64,000 bases of DNA, taken from contig NZ_PJMQ01000001.1 of NCBI RefSeq assembly GCF_002846335.1, positions 3,100,001 to 3,164,000 on the forward strand, given 5' to 3'. The DNA comes from Janthinobacterium sp. 61. GTDB taxonomy: Bacteria; Pseudomonadota; Gammaproteobacteria; Burkholderiales; Burkholderiaceae_D. This document shows positions 1 to 9,044 of this stretch, in pieces. The notes under the pieces were generated by a model. That model was not told the origin of the DNA. It did not search any database and saw only the letters and a list, made by a program, of their open reading frames with translations. Each line of letters starts with the position of its first letter. Position 1 is the first letter of the stretch. The translations under genes were made by a program, and so were the position numbers.

Positions 1-86
1 ATTGCACCTACGGCGTGTTGAACGGACAATATGCGCTGAAAGTCGAAAAGTTATTGGCAAACACCGATAACATGAACAATCACTAA
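1..86 (+). CDS. fliM: Flagellar motor switch protein FliM, C-terminal end (5' end outside window)
   Basis: Only the last 27 codons are present, read from base 3 to the taa at 84-86. The tail matches the end of the FliM C-terminal SpoA-type domain, which packs with FliN in the cytoplasmic C-ring. FliM binds phospho-CheY and sets the direction of flagellar rotation. The assignment rests on the tail plus position: it sits directly upstream of fliN, the usual fliM-fliN order, with 51 bases between stop and start. With so little sequence the call depends mostly on context. Confidence 0.8.
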   Translation, partial: CTYGVLNGQYALKVEKLLANTDNMNNH

Positions 87-137
87 ATAATTACCCGGGC
101 CGCGTTGCGGTCCGTATCTGTACAACAGGAGAAACAC

Positions 138-572
138 ATGTCTGACAACCAAGACGACCAAAGCGCGGAAGACGATTGGGGCGCGGCCATTGCCGAGCAG
201 GCCAAGGCGGAAGCGGAAGCGCTGCAGAACCAGGCCGCCAATACGGCCAGCGCGGCCAGTGCCGCCGTGTTCAAGGACTTTTCCAAGCAGGCGTCGAAGT
301 CGGAAACGCATAACGATATCGATTTCATCCTCGATATCCCCGTGCAGCTGACGGTAGAGCTGGGCCGCACCAAGATTGCCATCAAGAACCTGCTGCAACT
401 GGCGCAGGGTTCCGTGGTCGAGCTCGACGGCCTGGCCGGCGAACCGATGGACGTGCTGGTGAACGGCTGCCTGATTGCCCAGGGCGAAGTGGTGGTGGTG
501 AATGACAAGTTTGGTATCCGCCTGACCGACATCATCACGCCTTCCGAACGCATCCGAAAATTGAATAAATGA
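138..572 (+). CDS. fliN: Flagellar motor switch protein FliN
   Basis: 144 residues. The start at 138 was chosen over an in-frame upstream ATG at 105 because ACAGGAG lies 6-7 bases before it and the product then starts MSDNQDD, as FliN proteins do. The first 60 residues are acidic and Ala/Gln-rich. The rest is a SpoA (FliN/FliM C-terminal) domain with the signature stretch LDIPVQLTVELGRTKI, the hydrophobic run ending in VVELDGLAGEPMDVLVNG, and the GEVVVVNDKFGIRLTDI core. It forms the bottom of the C-ring with FliM and FliG and helps dock the export ATPase complex. Its stop overlaps the fliO start (ATGA). Confidence 0.96.
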   Translation: MSDNQDDQSAEDDWGAAIAEQAKAEAEALQNQAANTASAASAAVFKDFSKQASKSETHNDIDFILDIPVQLTVELGRTKIAIKNLLQLAQGSVVELDGLAGEPMDVLVNGCLIAQGEVVVVNDKFGIRLTDIITPSERIRKLNK

Positions 573-1150
573 AGCCTGGCCTGTTGATTTCCACCCTGCT
601 GCCGCTCATGGCGGCATGCAGCATTGCGCTGGCGGCGCCAGCTTCGGCGCCCGTACCCGCTTCGGCCCCGGCTGAAACGGCAGCGGCCAGCGCACCTGCC
701 GAAGTTGCAACTGAAAAACCCGCTGCTGCCGCTGCATCTGCGCCTGCCGCCGCCCTGCCCGCCATGCCGGCAGGCGCGCCCATGACGATGGCGCCGACGA
801 GCTCGGCTGGAAGCTTGCTGCAAACCATCTTCGCACTGGTGTTCGTGCTGGCCTTGCTGATCGGCCTGGCCTGGTTCATGAAGCGCTATGGTCCCAAGGT
901 CATGGGCGGCAACAACAAGATGCGCGTCGTCAGCTCGCTCAACCTGGGCGGACGCGAACGCATTGTCCTCGTCGAAGTGGCCGACCAGTGGATCGTTGTC
1001 GGTGCCTCACCCGGCCGCATCAACGCACTGGCCACCATGCCGCGCCAGGAAGGCGAGTTGCCGCAACTGGCAACGGCGCAAAACGGCCCTGCGGCCGCCA
1101 ATTTTTCCGAGTGGCTGAAACAGACCATCGAAAAACGCAATGGGAAATAA
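569..1150 (+). CDS. fliO: Flagellar biosynthetic protein FliO
   Basis: 193 residues. It has an N-terminal signal-like hydrophobic segment (residues 4-22), a long Ala/Pro/Ser-rich periplasmic-type linker (about 23-85), one strong membrane helix (about 90-110), and a cytoplasmic domain with the FliO-type pattern [20 protein letters not shown] followed by [11 protein letters not shown]. FliO assists assembly of the FliP ring in the flagellar type III export gate. The start overlaps the fliN stop by four bases and the end overlaps fliP, so translation of the three is probably coupled. The Ala/Pro linker makes it longer than the E. coli protein. Confidence 0.93.
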   Translation: MKPGLLISTLLPLMAACSIALAAPASAPVPASAPAETAAASAPAEVATEKPAAAAASAPAAALPAMPAGAPMTMAPTSSAGSLLQTIFALVFVLALLIGLAWFMKRYGPKVMGGNNKMRVVSSLNLGGRERIVLVEVADQWIVVGASPGRINALATMPRQEGELPQLATAQNGPAAANFSEWLKQTIEKRNGK

Positions 1151-1916
1151 GCAGCAGATGGCGTGGTCCAACGTAAAGACTCCCCTGACCTGGCTGCTGG
1201 CGGCGGCCGCCCTGGCCTTGCCGCTGTGGGCCATGGCCCAGCCGGGCATCCCCGCCTTCAACAGCACGCCAGCGCCGGGCGGAGGACAGAATTACTCGCT
1301 GCCGGTGCAGACGCTCATCCTGATGACGTCGCTCACCTTCTTGCCGGCGGCCCTCTTGATGATGACCTGCTTTACGCGCATCATTATCGTACTATCCCTG
1401 CTGCGCCAGGCCATCGGCACGCAATCGGCGCCGCCAAACCAGGTGCTGGTGGGGCTGGCCCTGTTTTTGACCTTGTTCGTCATGGGCCCCGTGTTCGACA
1501 AGATTTATACGGATGCCTATCTTCCTTATCAGGAAAATAAGATCAGCATGCAGCAAGCCATGGACAAGGGTGTCGATCCCCTGAAAACCTTCATGCTCAA
1601 GCAAACGCGCCAGGCTGACCTGGCCCTGTTCGCCAAGATGTCGCGCTCGCCGGCCTTGCAAGGCCCGGAAGACGTGCCGCTGCGTATCCTCGTGCCCGCC
1701 TTCGTCACGAGTGAACTGAAAACGGCGTTCCAGATCGGCTTTGCCATCTTCATCCCGTTTTTGATCATCGACATGGTGGTCGCCAGCGTACTGATGTCGA
1801 TGGGTATGATGATGATGTCGCCGGCCACCATTTCGCTGCCATTCAAGCTGATGTTGTTCGTGCTGGTCGATGGCTGGCAGTTGCTGCTGGGCTCGCTGTC
1901 ACAGAGTTTTTACTAG
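1140..1916 (+). CDS. fliP: Flagellar export gate protein FliP
   Basis: 258 residues. A cleavable signal peptide (about residues 12-33, ending WAMAQ) precedes the FliP core. Recognisable stretches are the helix [20 protein letters not shown], the segment [20 protein letters not shown] and the Met-rich MGMMMMSP near the end. FliP forms the pentameric core of the export gate with FliQ and FliR in the inner membrane. The start at 1140 overlaps fliO by 11 bases; a second in-frame ATG at 1158 is an alternative, and neither has a strong ribosome binding site, as expected for coupled translation. Confidence 0.95.
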   Translation: MGNKQQMAWSNVKTPLTWLLAAAALALPLWAMAQPGIPAFNSTPAPGGGQNYSLPVQTLILMTSLTFLPAALLMMTCFTRIIIVLSLLRQAIGTQSAPPNQVLVGLALFLTLFVMGPVFDKIYTDAYLPYQENKISMQQAMDKGVDPLKTFMLKQTRQADLALFAKMSRSPALQGPEDVPLRILVPAFVTSELKTAFQIGFAIFIPFLIIDMVVASVLMSMGMMMMSPATISLPFKLMLFVLVDGWQLLLGSLSQSFY

Positions 1917-1926
1917 GGGAAATACA

Positions 1927-2196
1927 ATGACACCCGAAAGCGTCATGACCCTGGGCCGCCACGCGATGGAAATCACCCTGATGGTGGCCGCGCCCATGCT
2001 GCTCGTCGCCCTCATCATCGGCTTGATCGTGAGTATCTTCCAGGCGGCCACGCAGATCAACGAGGCGACCCTGTCTTTCATCCCCAAGCTGGTCGGCATC
2101 TTTGTCGCGCTCGTCGTGGCCGGCCCGTGGATGCTGTCCGTCATGCTCGACTACATGCGCCAGGTATTTACGGGCATTCCGAACCTGGTGGGCTAG
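1927..2196 (+). CDS. fliQ: Flagellar export gate protein FliQ
   Basis: 89 residues, the normal family length. The start at 1927 gives MTPESVMTLGRHAMEI, the typical FliQ N-terminus, and follows AGGGGAAATACA. Two long hydrophobic helices are visible (about 18-42 and 53-77), joined by the conserved loop FQAATQINEATLSFIPKL. FliQ subunits coat the FliP-FliR core of the export gate. It lies 10 bases after fliP and 16 bases before fliR in the same operon. Confidence 0.96.
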   Translation: MTPESVMTLGRHAMEITLMVAAPMLLVALIIGLIVSIFQAATQINEATLSFIPKLVGIFVALVVAGPWMLSVMLDYMRQVFTGIPNLVG

Positions 2197-2212
2197 TGCA
2201 GCAACCGTTGCC

Positions 2213-3073
2213 ATGCTGACCCTGTCCAGCATCGAACTGAACACGTGGATCGCAGCACTGCTGTGGCCGCTTAGCCGCATCCTCGGCCTGATCGCGGCCG
2301 CCCCCCTGTTCGGCAACGCTGCCGTGCCGGCCACCGTCAAGGTGACCCTGGGCGCGCTGCTGGCCATGATCATCGCCCCCACCGTACCTGCCTTGCCGGC
2401 CGTCAACCCGATGTCATTGCCCGGTTTGCTGATCCTCACGCAAGAGATGCTGGTGGGGCTGGCCATGGGCTTTTCCATCCGCATCGTGTTTTCCGCCATC
2501 GAAATGGCCGGTGAGCTCAGCAGCCTCACTATGGGTCTGGGCTTCGCCTCCTTCTTCGACCCGCAAACCAAGGGCAGGTCTTCCGCCATCAGCCAGTTCC
2601 TCGTCATGCTGGCCACGTTGATGTTTCTCACTGTCAACGGCCATCTGGTCTTGCTGGCGGCGCTGGCGGAAAGCTTTGTCAGCCTGCCCATCTCATCGAG
2701 TCCCATCAGCGGCGGCGGTTTCCAGCAGTTGGCGGCCTGGGGCGGGGAAATCTTCCGTTCGGGCCTGCAAATTTCGCTGCCCATCATCGCCGCCTTGTTG
2801 CTGACCAACGTGGCCCTGGGCATCTTGACGCGGGCCGCGCCGCAGCTGAACATTTTCGGTATCGGCTTCCCCGTCACCCTGGGCGTGGGCTTGCTGGTGA
2901 TCAGCATGGTCCTGCCCTACCTGGCCACGCCCTTCCAGAACATGTTCCTGCGCGGCATAGAAACGGCGCGTTTGCTGCCGCGCGGCTTTGCCACGCGCGA
3001 CCGCCCGCCACCTCCCGCGCCGCCGAACCCCTTGCGCCCGGCGACGCCGGTACCGCAGCCGCCCGTACGCTGA
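2213..3073 (+). CDS. fliR: Flagellar export gate protein FliR
   Basis: 286 residues from the ATG at 2213; the open frame extends further upstream but overlaps fliQ. Six or so membrane helices are visible, with FliR-typical features: a start-proximal R-(hydrophobic)-AAAPLFG segment, the QEMLVGLAMGF stretch, and GLGFASFFDPQ. FliR is the single FliR/FlhB-like subunit that completes the FliP5Q4R1 gate. The last 25 residues form a Pro-rich basic tail (PPPPAPPNPLRP), unusual for FliR and likely dispensable. It is the last gene of the fliM-R run; the argO/argP scar follows. Confidence 0.94.
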   Translation: MLTLSSIELNTWIAALLWPLSRILGLIAAAPLFGNAAVPATVKVTLGALLAMIIAPTVPALPAVNPMSLPGLLILTQEMLVGLAMGFSIRIVFSAIEMAGELSSLTMGLGFASFFDPQTKGRSSAISQFLVMLATLMFLTVNGHLVLLAALAESFVSLPISSSPISGGGFQQLAAWGGEIFRSGLQISLPIIAALLLTNVALGILTRAAPQLNIFGIGFPVTLGVGLLVISMVLPYLATPFQNMFLRGIETARLLPRGFATRDRPPPPAPPNPLRPATPVPQPPVR

Positions 3074-3079
3074 TCAGGG

Positions 3080-3178
3080 CTAGCAGCCCAGCGCGTGGCG
3101 CAACAGCAGTGCGGACAGCACGAACATGCTCACGCCAATCAAGCCATCAAGCACTTGCCAGGCCCTGGGCCGCGCAAA
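3080..3178 (-). pseudogene. Remnant of a LysE/ArgO-type amino-acid exporter (C-terminal 32 codons only)
   Basis: Read on the minus strand from 3178, the frame gives FARPRAWQVLDGLIGVSMFV followed by a short hydrophobic end and a tag stop at 3082-3080. This matches the last transmembrane helix of LysE-family arginine exporters, where an (L/F)xRPxAWxxLDGxIG motif precedes the final helix. Nothing upstream on this strand continues the protein. At about 3179 the sequence switches to a plus-strand argP fragment. argO-like exporters are commonly encoded next to or divergent from their LysR activator argP, so this looks like one side of a deletion that removed both 5' ends. Confidence 0.6.
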
Positions 3179-3180
3179 CC

Positions 3181-3755
3181 AAGGCGCCCGCCATCGCCGC
3201 CTTCGGGGCCGAGCACCCGGTGCTGCTGCAAGTGGCCGTCGACGACCAGGACCATACGGCCGAGTGGCTGCGCAGCGGCGCTGTGCTGGCGGCCGTTAGC
3301 GCCACGGCCAGGCCCGCATCGGGCTGCAACAGCCGCCCCTTGAGCGCCATGCGCTATCTGGCGGCCGCCAGTCCGGCCTTCATGCACCGGTATGTTGCCC
3401 AGGGGTGGGCGCCGCCAGCCTGGCACTGGCGCCCAGCCTCGTATTCAATGCCAAGGACGAACTGCAATCTCGCCGGGTGCGGCGCCTGTGCCACCGGCAC
3501 GTGGAACTGCCGCGCCATGCCCTGCCTTCCTCGCATGCCTTCGTCACGGCAGGCCTGGCCGGCATGGGCTGGGGCTTGCATCCGCAGGCACTGATCCAGC
3601 CCTGTCTCGACAATGGCAGCCTGATCGAACTGCTGCCCGAGACACCCCTGGATGTGCCCCTGCACTGGCATACGCCACGCGCCACGTCCGGCCTGCTCGA
3701 CGGCTTGAGCGGGGCCATCCTGGCCGCCGCCCGCATGGGCTTGCTGCCACCCTGA
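3181..3755 (+). pseudogene. Remnant of LysR-family regulator ArgP (effector domain, frameshifted, no HTH)
   Basis: Two adjacent frames together encode the C-terminal effector-binding half of an ArgP-like LysR regulator. The first (about 3181-3400) carries EHPVLLQVAVDDQDHTAEWL and SRPLSAMRYLAA. The second (about 3400-3755) carries the ArgP-typical HAFVTAGLAGMGWGLHPQAL and LPETPLDVPLHW. Joining them needs one extra base in the G-rich run near 3398-3404, so a one-base loss is likely. The helix-turn-helix half and the promoter are missing. It is therefore a non-functional relic, abutting the argO relic. Confidence 0.72.
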
Positions 3756-3764
3756 CTTGTCGCT

Positions 3765-5024
3765 TCAGTGCTGGTCGCTGCTGAGCGCAAGGCGCCAGCG
3801 CCGCAGATCCAGATTCAGGCGCAACTGGTGATATTTGACCAGGTAGCGCACGCCGACCAGGGCTGCTGCCAGGCCCGACAGGGCGCCGATGCCCAGCGCC
3901 CAGCGCGGGCCGAAAGTGTCGGCCACCCAGCCCACCACGGGCGCGCCCAGCGGCGTGCCGCCCGCCGAGATCGCCAGCAGGATGGCCATCACGCGGCCCC
4001 GCATGGCGGGCGCCGTCGACAGTTGCACGCTGCTATTGACGCTGGTGGTAAACGTTTGCGCGGCGATGCCGATGACCACCAGCATCATGCCGAACAGCCA
4101 GTAATTGGGCATCACGGCGGCCAGCGCGCAGGCCAGGCCGAACAGCGCGGCCGCCCCCAGCAGCAAGGCCAGCGTGGGCTGGCCGCGCCCCGCCGCCAGC
4201 AGGGCGCCGGCCACGGAGCCGCAAGCCATCACGGAACTGAGCACGCCATACTGGCCGGCGCCCGCCTGGAATGCCGTGACCGACATGGTCGAGAGGAAAA
4301 TCGGGAAATTCAGGCCAAAGGTGCCGATCAGGAACAGCATCAGCAGGATGGCCATCAGGTCGGGCCGCTGGCGCACGTAGCGAAAGCCCTCGCCCAGGCT
4401 GGCGCGGGTGGCCTTGATACGCGGCGCGCGGCGCAGCAACTCCACGCGCAGCAGCAACAGTGAACCGATCACGGCCGCAAACGAGGCGGCGTTGATGATA
4501 AAGACCCAACCGCTGCCGACGCTGCTGATCAGCAGCCCTGCTACCGCAGGGCCCAGCATGCGCGCCGCATTGAACGAGGTGGAATTGAGCGCCACGGCAT
4601 TCGTCAGGTCTTCCTCGCCGACAATTTCGGCAACAAAAGTCTGGCGCACGGGCGAATCGAAGGCCGTCACGCATCCCAGCAGGAAGGCAAACACATACAC
4701 ATGCCACAGTTGTACCAGGCCGCTGATGCACAGTATCCCGAGTCCCAGCGCCAGCAAGCCCATCGCTGCCTGCGTGCACAGCAGCAATTTTCTCCGGTCG
4801 AGCAAGTCGGCCGCCATGCCCGTCAGGGGCAGCAACAGCAGTTGCGGGCCGAATTGCAAGGCCATGACGATGCCGACGGCACTGGCTTTGTGCTGCGTCA
4901 ATTCGCTCAGCACCAGCCAATCCTGCGCCGTGCGCTGCATCCAGGTGCCGATATTCGACACGAGGGCGCCGCCGGCCCAGATACGGTAATTGGGAATGCG
5001 TAGCGAACGGAATGTGTTGTTCAT
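3765..5024 (-). CDS. MFS transporter (EntS/multidrug exporter type)
   Basis: 419 residues with about 12 predicted membrane helices. The N-terminal part reads like the EntS-like subgroup (FRSLRIPNYRIWAGGALVSN, then GTWMQRTAQDWLVLSEL), and the loop between helices 2 and 3 has the MFS motif-A-like GMAADLLDRRKLLLCTQ. The family exports siderophores, drugs or metabolites using proton motive force; the substrate cannot be told from sequence. It lies 48 bases downstream of a MarR-type gene on the same strand, a common regulator-pump operon, so the pump is probably derepressed by an aromatic or drug-like ligand. Confidence 0.88.
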   Translation of the reverse strand: MNNTFRSLRIPNYRIWAGGALVSNIGTWMQRTAQDWLVLSELTQHKASAVGIVMALQFGPQLLLLPLTGMAADLLDRRKLLLCTQAAMGLLALGLGILCISGLVQLWHVYVFAFLLGCVTAFDSPVRQTFVAEIVGEEDLTNAVALNSTSFNAARMLGPAVAGLLISSVGSGWVFIINAASFAAVIGSLLLLRVELLRRAPRIKATRASLGEGFRYVRQRPDLMAILLMLFLIGTFGLNFPIFLSTMSVTAFQAGAGQYGVLSSVMACGSVAGALLAAGRGQPTLALLLGAAALFGLACALAAVMPNYWLFGMMLVVIGIAAQTFTTSVNSSVQLSTAPAMRGRVMAILLAISAGGTPLGAPVVGWVADTFGPRWALGIGALSGLAAALVGVRYLVKYHQLRLNLDLRRWRLALSSDQH

Positions 5025-5072
5025 CTGGGCGTGCGGGCTCCTTGCCGGGGTCGTGGTGAAAAATTCAGCGGG

Positions 5073-5546
5073 TCATTCCGCCAAGCGTTTGAGTAATGCC
5101 ACCGCTTGGTTCAGTTCGGTGACTTCGGCCGGCGTGAGCCGGTTTTCAATGGTGCGCGCCAGCCAGTCTTCGCGCGCGGCGCGGCTGGTCGCGATCCAGG
5201 CCCGGCAACTATCCGTCAGGGTCAACAGCGTCTGCCGGCCATCCAGCGGGTCGGGCGAGCCCGTCACCATCTGCGCTAGCGTCAAGGCTTGCACGGTGGC
5301 AGCCATCGACTGGGGCCGCATGCCTTCGGCGCGCGCCAGGCTGCTGGCGGTGGCCGGGCCGTCGCGCTCAAGGCGGCTCAGCACGGATGCCTGCGACATG
5401 CTGACATCGCCCAAGTGCGCTTCTTCTCGCAGGCGGCGGCGCAGCTTGCCGATGAGAATGCGCAATTCGCCAGCCAGTTGCAGCACCTGCTCGTGGTCTT
5501 CGTGTTCTTCTTGCTGGGTGGTCATGGTAGCCGTGGGGTGGATCAA
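5073..5546 (-). CDS. MarR-family transcriptional regulator
   Basis: About 157 residues. A winged helix-turn-helix is visible in the middle: SMSQASVLSRLERDGPATAS, then LARAEGMRPQSMAATVQAL as recognition helix, and SPDPLDGRQTLLTLTDS as the wing with the DxRxxxLxLT-like MarR signature. The longest frame starts with TTG at 5546, three bases after GGAGG; an ATG at 5525 seven codons in is the alternative, and the spacing is not ideal for either. It is upstream of, and probably co-transcribed with, the MFS gene. A TATAGT hexamer and the short palindrome ACAG-N5-CTGT upstream could be promoter and operator. Confidence 0.88.
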   Translation of the reverse strand: MIHPTATMTTQQEEHEDHEQVLQLAGELRILIGKLRRRLREEAHLGDVSMSQASVLSRLERDGPATASSLARAEGMRPQSMAATVQALTLAQMVTGSPDPLDGRQTLLTLTDSCRAWIATSRAAREDWLARTIENRLTPAEVTELNQAVALLKRLAE

Positions 5547-5626
5547 CGACCTCCACTATAACAGATAGCCAGGTAGACTGCACAGTTTGCCTGTGTATAT
5601 TGCAAGAATGGCCAGATTGCAGGCGC

Positions 5627-5667
5627 AAAAAAAATGCCGGGGCGGGAGATGCACTCCCTGCCCCGGC
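5627..5667 (-). terminator. Intrinsic terminator downstream of flgL
   Basis: On the minus strand a GCCGGGGC stem closing on CTCCC/GGGAG with a 5-base loop (5636-5667, one bulged base) is followed by eight T residues. It lies 29 bases after the flgL stop and ends the flg operon transcript. Confidence 0.9.
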
Positions 5668-5695
5668 TTGCCGGTCATCCTGCGATGCTGGCCGC

Positions 5696-6937
5696 TTAAC
5701 TGATGTAATTGAACAGTGACAAGCCTGAAATCGAGGTAAACGATTTTTGCGCGGCCTGCAGGGTCACCTGCTGCTGGCTGAAAGTGGAAATGGCCTTGAC
5801 CATGTCCAGATCTTGCAGATCCGACAGGGTGGTGGCGTACTGGATATCGAGGTCGTCGCCTGCGCTGTCGAGATAATCGAGTTCCTTCATGCGGGAACCG
5901 ACTTCCGCGCGCACGGACAGGACATTGTCATAGGCCGTGTCGAGAATATTATGCGCGGCGTTCAAGCCGTTCGTCAGGCGCGCCTGGCCCGCATCGCCGC
6001 TGCCCGGCTGGCGCAGCACGCCGATCAGGTTTTTCACGGTGGTAAACAGCGATTCCTTGGCGCTAGGCTCCAGCGTAAAGCTGTCCTGGTCGGCCGGTTT
6101 GCCCGTGATGTTTACCTGCTGGCCGTCGAAGGTAATGGCGTCGCCCGCCTTGTAGGGAATGGGCACGGCGGGATTCGGCACCGTCTGGCCCAAGGTGGCG
6201 TCCGTGACGGTGTACGTGGTGACGGCGTCGGTGCCCGTGCCCGTGACCTTGAAATCGATCGAATACTTGTGCCCCGTCAATAGCGACGGGTCCGTCACCG
6301 TGCCGCCCGACACGATGCCCGAGCCGCCGCGCGTAAAGTTCGCGGTGGCCGCCGCCGTGGTGAACTTGCCGTTGCCGGTCAGGTTATTTTCGAAGACGGT
6401 GGCGCCGGAATCGCTGGTAGCGAGGTAGCGCGCCGAACCCACCTGCAATTCGCGCTGCCCCTGGTCGCCCACATAAGTGGCGCCCGTCGGCGTCTGGCTG
6501 AATGGCTGGGTGGTGGATTTATAGCCGGAAAACAGGTAGCCGCCGGCGCCATCGGCCGTGTTGGCGATGCCCAGCAAGTCGGTCAGCCGGCCTTCCAGCT
6601 CCTTGGCCAGGGTATCGCGGTCGACATCCTTGAGGGCAGGATTACCGGCCTTCAGAACCAGGTCTTTCACGTCGGCGATCAGCGAAGTGGTGCTGGCCAA
6701 TGCCAGCTCTTCCTGCGACAGGAAATTCTTCGCGTTCGAGCGGTTCGTCACGAACTGGGTATTGATCGATTGCGACTGCGTCACTTCCAACGCGCGCGCC
6801 GAGGCGATCGGATCGTCGGCCGGCGTCAGGTTGCGGCGGTTCGCCGACAGCTGCATCTGCGTACGGTTCAAGGCGCCCTGCAGATTGTTCAGCTGCGAGC
6901 TGCCCTGGTCATAAATCATTCGTGTACTGATGCGCAT
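5696..6937 (-). CDS. flgL: Flagellar hook-filament junction protein FlgL (HAP3)
   Basis: 413 residues. The N-terminal coiled-coil region starts MRISTRMIYDQGSSQLNNLQ and contains the flagellin-like TPADDPIASARALEVTQS. The C-terminal coiled coil has LDYLDSAGDDLDIQYATTLS and ends SLFNYIS. The middle holds a variable domain with the module PYKAGDAITFDGQQVNITGK, similar to one in the adjacent flgK product. FlgL polymerises between FlgK and the flagellin filament and is exported by the flagellar T3SS. It is longer than the roughly 317-residue Salmonella protein because of the central domain. It is the last gene of the flg run and is followed by a terminator. Confidence 0.95.
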   Translation of the reverse strand: MRISTRMIYDQGSSQLNNLQGALNRTQMQLSANRRNLTPADDPIASARALEVTQSQSINTQFVTNRSNAKNFLSQEELALASTTSLIADVKDLVLKAGNPALKDVDRDTLAKELEGRLTDLLGIANTADGAGGYLFSGYKSTTQPFSQTPTGATYVGDQGQRELQVGSARYLATSDSGATVFENNLTGNGKFTTAAATANFTRGGSGIVSGGTVTDPSLLTGHKYSIDFKVTGTGTDAVTTYTVTDATLGQTVPNPAVPIPYKAGDAITFDGQQVNITGKPADQDSFTLEPSAKESLFTTVKNLIGVLRQPGSGDAGQARLTNGLNAAHNILDTAYDNVLSVRAEVGSRMKELDYLDSAGDDLDIQYATTLSDLQDLDMVKAISTFSQQQVTLQAAQKSFTSISGLSLFNYIS

Positions 6938-6988
6938 GATGCTGCCCTTCCAGAAAGCCGCCGCGCGCTAGGTCGCGGCAAAAATTGA

Positions 6989-8956
6989 TTAACGTCCCAG
7001 GCCGATCACCACGTCGAACAGGGTGCTGGCGATCTGCATGACCTTGCCGCACGCCTGGTAGGACTGCTGGTAACGCAGCAGGTTGGCCGCCTCTTCATCG
7101 AGGTTGACGCCGGAAACGGCCTGCTGCTGGGTGCTGACCTGCTGCAGCAAGGCCAGGCTGGCCAGGCCGCTGACCTGTACTTCACGTGTCTTGTTGCCCA
7201 CGAAGCTGACGGTTTGCGCATACGAACCCTGGAACGTGGCATTGCCGCCATCGAGGATGTTCTTCGTCTGCAAGCCCGCCAGCAGCGCGGCGTTGCGGTT
7301 GTCGCCCACGCCGCCCGAGTTCGGCGCAATGGTGAATTTATCGCCCTGTGCGGGCGTACCCGTCATGCTGACATTGATGCCGCCAAAGCTGAAGTTGTCG
7401 CCTTCCGTATACGGGATGTTCGCCGTGCCGGCCGGATAGGTCGTGGTAGCGCCATTCAAGCCCTTGACCGTCACCGCCTGGCCCGGCGGGAAACCCGTCA
7501 GCGAGGTGGTCGCCTTGTCATAGGTCAAGGTCAGCGGCCCCGTCAGGGCATTGCCCGGGGTCAGGTATGCCTTGTCGACGGAGCCGGCGCTGAGCTTGCC
7601 CGAGCCCGTATTGGCTACCGGCGCCGAGGTGGCGATGGGCGCGGCGGCGGCGATCTTGTTGCGGTCGGTGATCAGCACGTTCAGGCCGGCCGCGCCATTC
7701 GCCGTCGGCCTGATGACGTAGTTGTCACCCTGGGCGGCCGTGCCCGAGATCGAAAAATCGACGCCGTCGATGGTTTGCGGCCCCGTTTGCGGATAGGGAT
7801 TGATGATGGTGTGCGCACCGTCGGATTCGCGCGTCACCACATAGTTGCTTCCGTCGTACTTCAGGCTGTAATCGCTGGCCGTCAGCTTGGTGGGGTCGCT
7901 GACCTTGGCCGACAGCACGGTGGTGCTGCTGGCGTTGTTGCCGCGGTCGGCGCCGATCACGGGGTCGGGTATCTTGAAGAAGTCGCCGCCCATGGCGCCA
8001 TTCAAGTCCTGGCCCAGCTTGTGCTGGTCATTGAAGGTGCTGGCCAGCGCGATGGCCACCTTGCCCAGGGAGTTCTGGACATTGTCCAGGGTGCCGCTGC
8101 GGAAATCCAGCAAGCCGCCCAGCGAGCCGCCGGTCAGGGAGCTGTCCGGCAATACGGTGACGGTACTGCCAGTGACATAGCCCACCTCGATGCGGTTCGG
8201 GTCTGTCCGCGAAGGCGTGGCCGCCAGTTCGAAGCTGCGGTCCGCCACCACCAGCGGCTGGCCCGCGCCGATGGAAATGGTGACGGTATTGTTGGCAGCG
8301 GGCTGCACCGTCGCCTTGACATATTTGTTCAATTCCGTGATCAGCTGGTCGCGCTGGTCCAGCAGATCGTTGGGCTGGTTGCTGGCATCGACCGACAACT
8401 GGGAAATCGATTTGTTCAGCTCGGCGAGCTGCTTGGCGTAGGTATTAATCACCGTCACGTTCGACGTGATCTGCGAATTGACGCCATCGCCGATCTCCGT
8501 CAGGCGCGCGCTCAAGCCCTGGAAACGGGAAGCGAGCGAACCGGCGCTCGACAGCAGCGCCTGGCGCGAGGCGACCGAGGACGGATTGGCGCTGAAATCC
8601 TGTACGCCCTTGAAGAAATCCTGCATGGCGGGCGACAGGCCCGCCGTGGGATCGGCCAGCAAATTGTCGATCTGGCTGATCTGCGTGTAATAGCTATCGA
8701 GGGCGCTGGTGGCGCTTTGTGCGGCATTGACCTGGGTGGCCATGAAGCTGTCGTACTGGCGCTTGATCTGCGACACCTCCGTGCCCGTGCCGACGAAGCC
8801 ATAGCCGGCATAATTCGACTGCGAAGTCTGCTGCAGCACCGTCTGGCGATTGTACCCGGGTACATTCGCATTGGTGATGTTATGCCCGGTCGTCGACAGG
8901 CCCACCTGCGCTGCAAGCAAACCGCTCTTACCGATGCTGAGTAGATTCGAAGTCAT
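6989..8956 (-). CDS. flgK: Flagellar hook-associated protein FlgK (HAP1)
   Basis: 655 residues. The N-terminus has the rod/hook-family motif GLSTTGHNITNANVPGYNRQ and the C-terminus GVNLDEEAANLLRYQQSYQA, both diagnostic of FlgK. The central part is variable and Thr/Ala/Gly-rich with two copies of a flagellar IN-like module (near VDFSISGTAAQGDNYVIRP and INVSMTGTPAQGDKFTIAP). FlgK joins the hook to FlgL at the hook-filament junction. It lies 51 bases upstream of flgL in the same orientation. Confidence 0.96.
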   Translation of the reverse strand: MTSNLLSIGKSGLLAAQVGLSTTGHNITNANVPGYNRQTVLQQTSQSNYAGYGFVGTGTEVSQIKRQYDSFMATQVNAAQSATSALDSYYTQISQIDNLLADPTAGLSPAMQDFFKGVQDFSANPSSVASRQALLSSAGSLASRFQGLSARLTEIGDGVNSQITSNVTVINTYAKQLAELNKSISQLSVDASNQPNDLLDQRDQLITELNKYVKATVQPAANNTVTISIGAGQPLVVADRSFELAATPSRTDPNRIEVGYVTGSTVTVLPDSSLTGGSLGGLLDFRSGTLDNVQNSLGKVAIALASTFNDQHKLGQDLNGAMGGDFFKIPDPVIGADRGNNASSTTVLSAKVSDPTKLTASDYSLKYDGSNYVVTRESDGAHTIINPYPQTGPQTIDGVDFSISGTAAQGDNYVIRPTANGAAGLNVLITDRNKIAAAAPIATSAPVANTGSGKLSAGSVDKAYLTPGNALTGPLTLTYDKATTSLTGFPPGQAVTVKGLNGATTTYPAGTANIPYTEGDNFSFGGINVSMTGTPAQGDKFTIAPNSGGVGDNRNAALLAGLQTKNILDGGNATFQGSYAQTVSFVGNKTREVQVSGLASLALLQQVSTQQQAVSGVNLDEEAANLLRYQQSYQACGKVMQIASTLFDVVIGLGR

Positions 8957-9044
8957 GGTGTCTTATTGGTTACCGTCAAATGTATTTACGGCAGCCGCGG
9001 CGAAAACTTGAAGCGCGCGGCCTGCACATGGGTGGGGACGCGCC

